A stretch of DNA of 64,000 bases from Tetragonia tetragonoides (lineage: Eukaryota > Streptophyta > Magnoliopsida > Caryophyllales > Aizoaceae), in assembly GCA_038025085.1 (NCBI GenBank), contig CM076140.1, positions 37,013,501 to 37,077,500 of the forward strand. Direction: 5' to 3'. Position 1 is the stretch's first letter, and each line of letters opens with the position of its first letter. The translations under genes were made by a program, and so were the position numbers. Below the pieces are notes generated by a model that searched no databases, was not told the DNA's origin, and saw only the letters and a program-made list of their open reading frames with translations. Of this stretch, positions 56,071 to 64,000 are shown piece by piece.

Positions 56071-58608
56071 TTTTTTAGATAAGGAAAATTTTTATTAATC
56101 AAATTTGTAAAGAATACAAAAAAGAGGATAAGGCATCCTCATATGCAATAACCAAAAGAAACTACAAATCCCGCCAATGGCACTGTACAAAGGTAAGTGG
56201 GACGCCCTTAAAAGCACCCGCCGCCTTAGCCCAAAGCGAGACCAGATAGACCACATGATCCCAGACATAGTCTATAGGCTTCCCAACATCACAGAACACC
56301 CGAGAGTTCCTCTCCAACCAAATACACCACAGGATGGCCATACACATGCACCTCCAAAACAATTTCCCCTTCTTCCCTCGCCTCATTGCCGCAAAACGAA
56401 GCTGTAGAAAATCGCCCACCGTGGCAGGACACACAAAACTCTCCCCCTCCAGCAACCTACTCCATAAAGACCTAGCAAAGTTACACAGAACAAACAAATG
56501 CAGGCTATCTTCCCCATCATGACGACACATCACACAGAAACCCGGTAAAAGTGACCAGCCAGGCCTCCGGCGTTGCACCATATCATAGGTGCTCACCCTA
56601 CCAAGCACCAGAGTGCACCATTATGCTGAAGACCGTACTTGCTTCTGATAACTCGGTGCCATAGGGAGTCGGACTCCAAGGGAAACCGCCACAACCACTT
56701 ACCAACTAACGAGATGTTCTTGGACACCAATCTATTGGGTTTACAAACCTGATCCCAACTGACTAAGTGGTCCCGTCTACCCGCCCCTGCCCAGACCAGA
56801 GGAAGTCCCTCATCATCCTCTCGATCCGATTAGCCATGCTAACTGGAATCCGAAAGAGGGACAAGTAGTAAAGAGGGATGCTCGCTAAACAAGACTGCAG
56901 GATGGTGATCCTAACCCCCCAAATAGAAATACACCCCCTTCAACCATCTAAGCGCTTAGCCACTTTAGACACCACCGGCTCCCAAAAAGAAAAAGAAACA
57001 GACCGAGAGGCACCCCCAGATAAGTGATCGGCCACTGCTGCACCTGACAGCCCACCAAGGCCGCAACAAATCCTCCCCAACGTTAATCCCAGCCAAACTA
57101 CACTTAGACAAGTTAATCCTCATCCCCGACACTACCTCGAACACCTGCAACAGCGTAAGAACCCTCTTAAAACCGTCTACGTCGGCTGAGGGTAAAAGGA
57201 TCGTGTCATCAGCAAACTGAAGGTGGGAGACAGGGACCCGTTCACGACCCACCCGGAAACCCTCCACCTGCCCCCGCTCCACCCCCCTATCAAGCATACG
57301 ACCAAGGACGTCAACTACTAAGGTAAAAAGGAAGGGAGACAAGGAGTCCCCCTGCCGGAGACCACACGAAGAGGAAAATCACTCATGAGCTGCACCATTA
57401 ATGAGGACAGAAAAACTCGCATTAGATAAGCACCCCGTAATCCACTTGCGCCACCTCCCTCCAAACCCTTTCCTGTCCATCACTCGATCAAGGAACTCCC
57501 AACTAACCCGATTATAGGCTTTCTCAAAGTCCAATTTAAGGAACCTAGAGCGGCGAGCATCATCCACCGTCTCATTAGCCACCAAGGCAGCATCGAGAAT
57601 CTGACGCCCCTCTACAAAAGCACTCTGAGCCACCGAGATCGTACTAGACAAGACAACCCCAAGTCGAATAGACAAGACCTTAGTAATGATCTTATACACA
57701 CTGGAAGTCAAACTAATCGGCCTAAAATCCGTAACCTTAATGGACCAATCCTTTTTCGGAACAAGAGTAATGAAGTTCGAATTCATACTCTTACCAATCA
57801 CCCCAGTAGCATGAAACTCGCTAAAAACCCCAAACAAATCCTCACTGATCAATTCCCAACAATTCTGGAAAAAGGCCATAGTAAAACCATCAGGGCCCGG
57901 GGCCTTCTCCCTATCCATACCAAAAACGGCACGCTTAATCTCATCAAGCTCAAAAGGTCTCTCAAGCCAGTCACGAAAGTGGGAAGAAATAGGGGCCCAC
58001 TCTACACCCTCAATCATTGGCCTAGCTCCCACTTCCTCCGCAAAAAGACCTCTGTAAAACTCTGTAATCTCTGAACTAATCCTATCCACATCAGTCACTC
58101 GCTCCCCCTCGCCAATCTCCAATTCACTAACATAGCTCCTCCTACGCCGCCCATTAACGACCTTAAAAAATAACCTCGAACTCACATCCCCTGCTATAGC
58201 CCAACGACCCTTCATCTTCTGCCTCTGGCTCTGCCTCTCCTTCATCAAAACCTCCTCCAAACTGTTTTTCAACTCAACACTCTTCCTCAAAAGGTCCTCA
58301 TCATGCCCCCCGTACTCAAAAGCTGGTCCGTAACCAGAATCTCCTTGAGAATCTCCCCTTTCTGCGCCCTCACATCCCCAAACACCTCTTTATTCCAAAC
58401 CTTCAACTGCTCCTGAACAAACCTCAACCTCCGCATAAAACAGTAACCTCGCCACCCCTCCACCTCACACTTCGTCCACCACTCTCGGACCCTCATCCCA
58501 AATTCCGCGTGACCCGTCCACATGTTTCCAAAGCGGAAAGGGGTCGGGCCCCACTTAATGGGAACAGACCGAAGGATAAGACCACTTATACTAATTGTGT
58601 AAACCAAG
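56071..58608 (-). pseudogene. LINE D: 2.5-kb L1-type ORF2 with FADD box
   Basis: Flanked by an 18-bp duplication GGCTTTGTGCTTTTTACT (56,053-56,070 and 58,609-58,626). On the minus strand it runs from the end of endonuclease (IKWGPTPFRFGNMW) through RT, with MDREKAPGPDGFTMAFFQN, FRPISLTSSVYKIITKVL and KLDFEKAYNRVSWEFLDRV. SPFLFTLVVDVLGRM and the catalytic SHLQFADDTILL follow. It ends in the zf-RVT tail (RRRPGWSLLPGFCVMC, ILWCIWLERNSRVFCD). Stops and shifts near 57,375 and 57,000 and a deletion near 56,615 disable it. The 3' hairpin is at 56,124-56,140. Confidence 0.93.
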
Positions 58609-58738
58609 GGCTTTGTGCTTTTTACTAATTGTGTAAATCTCTTAAAAAGACCACTTATTTACTTGTGATTTGGAAGCATGAATCATCTACTCAATAATTC
58701 AAAACCGTATGAAAATGACAATGGAAAAAGCAAGTTAT

Positions 58739-59777
58739 TTTTTTTTTAGATAAGAGAAAATTTTATTAATCAAGTGGTAAATAATACAAAAAGGTGGAGG
58801 ATAAGGTATCCTCGGTATAAAAGAAAGATCTACACATCACGCCAATGGCGTTGAACTAACGTCAGCGGGACACCCTTAAAGGCCCCCGCCGCCTTAGCCC
58901 AAAGAGAAGCCAAATAGACTTCATGATCCCAAACATAATCAATTGACTTCTCAGGCGTTCCTCTCCAACCAAACACACCAAAGTAGTGCCATACAAGCAC
59001 ATCGCCATAACAATCTCCCCTCCTTAGTCCTCCTCGTCGCAACAAATCGTAACTGTAAGAATTCGCCCACCGTGGATGGGCACACAACACTCTCCCCACA
59101 CAGCAATCTATCTCATAGACTCCGCGCAAAATCACATTGCACAAACAAATGCAAGCAATCCTCCCCACTATGCCGACACATCACACTAAATCCCGGTGAA
59201 AGGGACCAACTAGGTCTCCTACGCTGCAGCATGTCACAAGTGTTCACCCTACCAAGCACCAAAGTCCACACAAAAGCGCGTACTTTCAATGGAACCTTAG
59301 ACTTCCAAATGTAAGTAGATAAGGGAAAGTGAGGAAACTGAGAGGGAAGGCTAATATGGTAGAGGAAGGACTTGCAAGAGAAGATTCCCGAGGGATCCCC
59401 CGTTCAAGTCCTAGAATCATCCCTAGGGACGATGAGAGTAGAGTTAAGAACACTCAGAAGGGAAACAAGCTCCTCCATCTCCCTATCATGCGGCGGCGTA
59501 AATGTAAGTCCTAGGAACCACCCGTAACTGAGTAGAATGCAGCCACAGGGGCCCCGTGTAGTGTGGACAGCCGGAAAACCGAGGATATGTGGAAGAGAAA
59601 GAGAGATCCCCCTTCCACACATCCTCCCAGAACTGAACCCGTTGTCCATTACCCACATTGTACCTGGCCAGTGGAAAGAAAAGAGACGATACCTGGGAAA
59701 TGAACTTTCAGGGGCAAGCATGAGATACGTTGGAGCCAGCATGAGCGTCCCACCCGTTGCACATAAGACCGTACTTG
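58739..59777 (-). mobile_element. LINE E: 1.04-kb 5'-truncated copy
   Basis: The 16-bp duplication GGAAAAAGCAAGTTAT lies at 58,723-58,738 and 59,778-59,793. It encodes only the ORF2 C-terminal part on the minus strand (KYGLMCNGWDAHAG; NVGNGQRVQFWEDVW; GVPLTLVQRHWRDV) in broken frames. It belongs to the LINE D family and has the 3' hairpin at 58,797-58,813. Confidence 0.93.
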
Positions 59778-60686
59778 GGAAAAAGCAAGTTATATTTGGA
59801 CATTATTTCTTATAAACATATTATACACTAATTTGCTTTCTTATACTTCACCTTTTCCAAATTGTTAGAAGCATATTTTATTTATAGTTGAACCACTTAA
59901 ATTTGGTATGGATTAAAGATCAAAGATAACCTTGTTTGACCCTTTGAATAATGGACTGTGTATAATATAGGACAGTGCTTTCTTAAAGATCTCTATTTTT
60001 TCTTCTGCTAACAAACCATCCTTTATAATCAAGTGTTGCCAACTAACGACCTTATTTAAATTGACAAATGACAATATTACTCCTGCGTGTGACTTGACAA
60101 TGACAAATACTCTTAATAGGGATATATTTGTCTACCTAAACATATGTGATCGTTAATATTGGGATGAGATAACATAGTTTAACTAAATTCAACCTATAGT
60201 AGTTGTTGTTTATGGATTGCAGTTTTTAATGCTTTCAAGTGCTTTTTGAAACTTTAAAGTACGCTTTTAATTTGTAGAATTGGGAGTGTTTAGAAAAAGA
60301 TTCAATATGTGGTTTGTGGAAATGCTTCCTCACATTTGGCCTGAACGTACTTCAGTTAAGGCCCCGCTATAGTTTATGTCACTTGAACTCCCATATTAAT
60401 TAAGTACCTGGGCCTGCCAATGGACATTCGGACTCCAACAAAGCTATCGAATTCGTAACCAGCATTTTTCTTTTTGTTGGACATCACCATTATTATGATG
60501 CACAAACTGGCAATAGGTGAAATATGCACTTGGGTATATGGTGCTTGATGTGCCCATAGATGCCACATCATTAATGATATTGGGCTTGCCTTAATAAAAA
60601 TACGGGATTAGCAAGTGTGGTATATCGTGCTACATACACCCGAGTACATACAAAAATTTGTCACAAACTGGTAGAGAAAAAGATTG

Positions 60687-60890
60687 TTTTTTTAGATAAG
60701 AAAAAATTTATTAAAACTGAGGTAATGTTACAACGTAAGAGGACAAGAAGTCCTCTCAAAGAAAGGAAAAACATAAAAATAACTACAACTCTCCCCAATG
60801 ACGACTGACGTTGAACGTCAGTAAGGGGCACTCCCTTAAAAGCCCAGCTGCCTAATCAGCTTGAGATAAAAAGAACATAAACAAGTATCT
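60687..60890 (-). mobile_element. LINE F: about 200-bp 3' stub
   Basis: It has the tail complement TTTTTTTAGATAAG at about 60,690, the hairpin GAGGAC/GTCCTC at 60,739-60,755, and then the end of ORF2 (GACGTTGAACGTCAGTAAGG aligns with LINE E). The 5' end is approximate and no duplication is evident. Confidence 0.75.
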
Positions 60891-61480
60891 GCAAACAGCG
60901 CCCAACACGCATAGTGCATTATATGTTTGGTACTTGGGAACGAGTAAGGGAGCATTTGCTGCCTACCTTGATTCATGGTTCGCATGGGTAGATTGTTTGG
61001 TATGAAATAAGGTTCGTTGTATCATGTATGTTCTATATATATAATCGTTAAGATCACGAACCAAATTTCCAATATATATAACTCGATGTTGGATAATTTT
61101 TAAACAGCATGTACCAATAAAGATAACTGCAGAACCTTGAAAATGACAAAATTGTATTTAGAGAAGTACCAGCTGACCTTTTAGCTGCATTTGAGGTCTA
61201 ATCTAGGGCAAAGTTCGTTAACTATTGTTAATTCTTCTGTGAAAATTTTCTAAATTCTCTGTAAATTATGCAAAGTTATTGAAGTTATATGGTTCTTCAC
61301 TTTGGAGAAATGGTATGCGGAAGCACTGCTATCCAGTGCACTAGTACCAGGGCATAATACTCCTCAACTTTAAATTTATGGATCTATCATCTATGTATTT
61401 GCCTATTTGGAGACAAATTAATGCAAAAGAAAAATGAATGTTACTTTAGAATTTGCTGTCCAAGGAAAAAGTCTTTCTCC

Positions 61481-61813
61481 AAACTTTTGAGCCCATCCTT
61501 TGGAGGTGTGTGGTGTTTGTCTTGTCTTGGTGCATTTGGATGGAGAGGAGTAATTGGGTTTATCGGGATCAGTTTCTCCCAGAGAACTTGGCTTGGGACA
61601 AAAGTAGTTTATTTAGCTTCGTTTTGGTCTTTGCCCATAGTATTTCCCGCGAAAATTTGTTGTCAGAGACCCAATGTATAGCGGGATAGGGGTTTTTTTT
61701 TTTTTTTTTTTAATTTTTTAATTTTTTTTGGACATCTTGTCCTCCTTTTGTAACTATACTGTTCTTTCTGTTATTGATACATTTGCTCTTTTATTTAAGA
61801 AAACTTTTAAGCC
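61481..61813 (+). mobile_element. LINE G: 0.3-kb 3' stub, sense to the gene
   Basis: The flanks AAACTTTTGAGCC (61,481-61,493) and AAACTTTTAAGCC (61,801-61,813) are a probable 13-bp duplication with one change. The body encodes the ORF2 tail (ILWRCVVFVLSWCIWMERSN). It contains a T/A-rich stretch at 61,693-61,729 and a weakened hairpin GGAC/GTCC at 61,730-61,742, and ends TTATTTAAGAAAA. Confidence 0.8.
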
Positions 61814-62337
61814 ATGACAAGTGAAGATGAAGAGGCTGTTTTCCGTACCTAAAACACATACTTGTGTCTCAGCAACATAGCAATGGATGTCACGACATAA
61901 CCACTTAGTTTAATTTCTCCTTAGGCAGGATGCTTGAATGTATTCAGCCTTTCCCTTGACTGGTCAGGATGAAGAGGCTGTTTCTGAAGGACCCACACAC
62001 ATGTCAGAAAATTTAAAGCAGTAAAAGAGCAAAAGAATAGTGAAAGCACCATCCACAATAGGTGCTTTTGATAAACACAAAAAGCACCGTAATTTTAAAA
62101 GATAAATGCCTCACAACATGTTAATGCAGATCTATCTGTTGTGTTTTATTCATATATATGTTGCTTTTATCAATAATTGCTAGTTTAGCATTTGCCTCAT
62201 TTGCCCACCATGAAGATACAGCAAAATATGAGTTTCTTTGTCTTTTATTTGGTTTATGCTCTGAGTAATTTAAGAGTGAACTTGCAATACATTAGTATCA
62301 TTTTCCTCTGTGATTGATATAATAATTCATGATGTAG

Positions 62338-62424
62338 AGAAAGCTGGATGCCAGAAGCTAGTTGCTCAATACATTCAAAAGGAATTACTTGAGGCTGATG
62401 AAGCAAACACGTTTGATGAAGAAG
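62338..62424 (+). CDS. Right-hand host gene, second coding exon
   Basis: An 87-nt exon between GATGTAG and GAAG|GTGTAT. The first two bases complete a Glu codon with exon 1. It encodes KAGCQKLVAQYIQKELLEAD and then EANTFDEE, leaving one base. This matches the recalled helical segment (QKLAAQYIxRELxEADEANL) of the plant protein family. Confidence 0.75.
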
Positions 62425-63315
62425 GTGTATTTATGAATTGTTATCCCGATTTGAACTTATCAAGTTTTCTCCAAAAGGGTGCTCCAATCCCTGTACTATT
62501 GATTGGATATAACATTTTTAAGTCAACCATATGAAAGCACTCTAGTTGGCTAGAAATTGCAACTTCACCTGCACAAATATCAGGAATTTGCTTAGGCTCA
62601 TAGCTCCAACAACTGAGCTCCCTCACACGTTGTAGCAAAAAATCATCTCCATCTTAGAATTTTCTTGTGTCATTTATGCTGTGTGTGTGAGGTGTAAAAA
62701 AGAAGTTTTTGGCATACTTAAACCCTTTATTATAGGCTCAAAGAAAAAGGAAATATGTACTCAAAGTAAGTGCCTTATTTATACTAAAATTTTGTGAGAA
62801 CTGATTGAGGAATTCGGATAGCACAAATCTGGAGAAAAGTGTTGTTCTACTATGCATATATCTAAGTTTGGTTTAGTGGCTCTTGCTTTATACCCTTCAT
62901 ATCTTGTTTTCTTTTTTTCTCCTCAACAAGCAGTAGGAATGTGCCTTAGTGAATGAGCTACAAATGTTCGTAGATCTCGTGGATTCACACCTTGTATTGT
63001 ATCTTAGGATTGGTTCTCATATCTGGAACTTTTCTATTGCTATTTTGCACCCTATATATTGATAATGTTGAGCTTTCCCAACAAGTTATCAACCTTAGCA
63101 GAGAACCTGCATCTGCACCGCAGGAAACATCTCCTATACCTTGATGAGGGTAATCTGGAGTGATTAGTGGGAATGATGTAGCCTTAATATTAATGTTTAT
63201 TAATTTATGTAGAGTTCTTCTTCTTTAGTCCTCTGAGAAAAAGGAAACACATTTGCTTGTTATCATTGGGTTTTCCCCCATCCCTAGATATATGTTTAAC
63301 TATTTTTTCTTGCAG
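62425..63315 (+). other. Intron of the right-hand host gene
   Basis: 891 bp, T-rich, ending TTTTTTCTTGCAG. No feature inside. Confidence 0.6.
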
Positions 63316-63362
63316 ATATGCATGTATTTGATTTGAATCCTCTTACAGATCCTTTGCATTTG
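63316..63362 (+). CDS. Right-hand host gene, third coding exon
   Basis: A 47-nt exon after TTCTTGCAG, ending at TTG|GTAAGA. With the carried base it reads DMHVFDLNPLTDPLHL, in phase. The following exon should encode the zinc-binding part and lies beyond 64,000. Confidence 0.75.
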
Positions 63363-64000
63363 GTAAGATTTTGTCTCCTTTTATCTTGGGTCTGTGGTAT
63401 TCAATCTTTCCATTATTTGCCAGAATCTGCTCTTGAAACAAGCTTCTTCCATCAACACTCAAGATTAACAAATTGTTTTATAGGAAGTGATTTTTTTGGA
63501 GATTCCAGTATCTAAAATAGGGCCTGGGGGGAGGGGTAACATGTAATTATTTATTTTGGGACGGGGAACACTACTTTGCAGTTTGCATACATGGCATAAG
63601 GAGACATCAAACTAAAGGTACCATAACAATGTATGTCAAAGCATAAAGTAACATTGCGGCCTGGGATAATAGCCTCATTTTTCAAAGCTTAAGAACCCTG
63701 TAATGCCAGCCAGACTAGTTGGAGATATTATTGTATCAAAATAATAATATTACTTGGGAGTAGGCAGAATCCAGACTCCACTAGTTATCGTCAACAGATT
63801 CTCATATATTAGAATAATCTCTAGTGAAGAAACTATTAGGTCAAAAGCAGCTGTTGCGGTCGCAATTGCAGTAAAGATCTTTACATCACAAAAAGGTAGT
63901 GTTACGGGTGTCATGGGTTGAAGTTGTCACAGTGTTAATTTTTGGCTGTATTGGCTGTTTATCGGCCGTATCCAACACCGCTTCACGAGTTCATGTACCA
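63363..64000 (+). other. Intron running off the window
   Basis: No exon with the expected next residues is visible up to the window edge. Confidence 0.5.

Larger units (their letters stand above)
55977..62337 (+). other. 6.36-kb intron invaded by four LINEs
   Basis: It runs from donor GTTAAC to acceptor GATGTAG. It contains LINE insertions at 56,071-58,608, 58,739-59,777, about 60,687-60,890 and 61,494-61,800. Without them it would be roughly 2.2 kb. The rest (59,794-60,686; 60,891-61,480; 61,814-62,337) is AT-rich with no other feature seen. Confidence 0.75.

Noticed and set aside
61693..61729. T-run as an RNA polymerase III terminator
   Set aside because: It lies within a LINE 3' UTR, before the hairpin, where a T-rich stretch also occurs in the copy at 6,836; it is part of the element.

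Overview
The window is plant nuclear DNA, most likely from a eudicot: it has GT-AG introns, AT-rich intergenic DNA and a dense mix of plant transposon families. I could not fix the species. Most of the 64 kb is transposon-derived. I recognise two host genes, one near each end and transcribed outwards. A broken F-box gene and one unrecognised gene fragment lie between them.

Left part (1-8,584): the first three coding exons of a minus-strand gene resembling RHIP1 (RGS1-HXK1-interacting protein 1) lie at 7,857-6,281. Its introns hold LINE (L1-type) insertions and a Tc1/mariner-like element, and its remaining exons are not in the window. At the far left, LINE A has inserted into the 3' tail of LINE B.

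8,585-18,875: a nearly end-to-end row of DNA transposons. It contains a complete Mutator-like element (MULE-1, 9-bp target duplication), two smaller elements with inverted or GC-palindromic ends, and MULE-2, which carries a FAR1-type, intron-split, decayed transposase.

18,876-22,717: degraded DNA with a Helitron 3' end, a 477-bp foldback element, a TTCAG-rich small element and copia-like debris.

22,718-35,880: one 13.2-kb Ty3/gypsy element of Tat/Ogre type with both LTRs. It has lost protease, reverse transcriptase and RNase H but keeps zinc-knuckle and integrase remnants. Two cargo genes lie antisense: a DUF7745-like gene, and a plant mobile domain gene with an intron-exon structure still legible. 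A short palindrome, GCCGCTAGCGGC, recurs upstream of the TATA-like boxes of the 5' LTR and of both cargo genes.

35,881-43,250: an F-box pseudogene, tRNA-related SINE-like heads, MITEs (one PIF/Harbinger type inside a small intron of an unrecognised gene fragment), tandem repeats and a second Helitron end.

43,250-53,150: a chromodomain Ty3/gypsy element (Tekay/Del type) that is 5' truncated but has a full 4-kb 3' LTR. It abuts an antisense gypsy integrase fragment.

53,400-64,000: a plus-strand host gene starting at 55,895. Its three visible coding exons join in matching phase. Its first coding intron is 6.36 kb and has absorbed four LINE insertions, three of them with clear or probable target duplications.

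All gene identifications come from reading translations and from memory of the families; no database search was possible.
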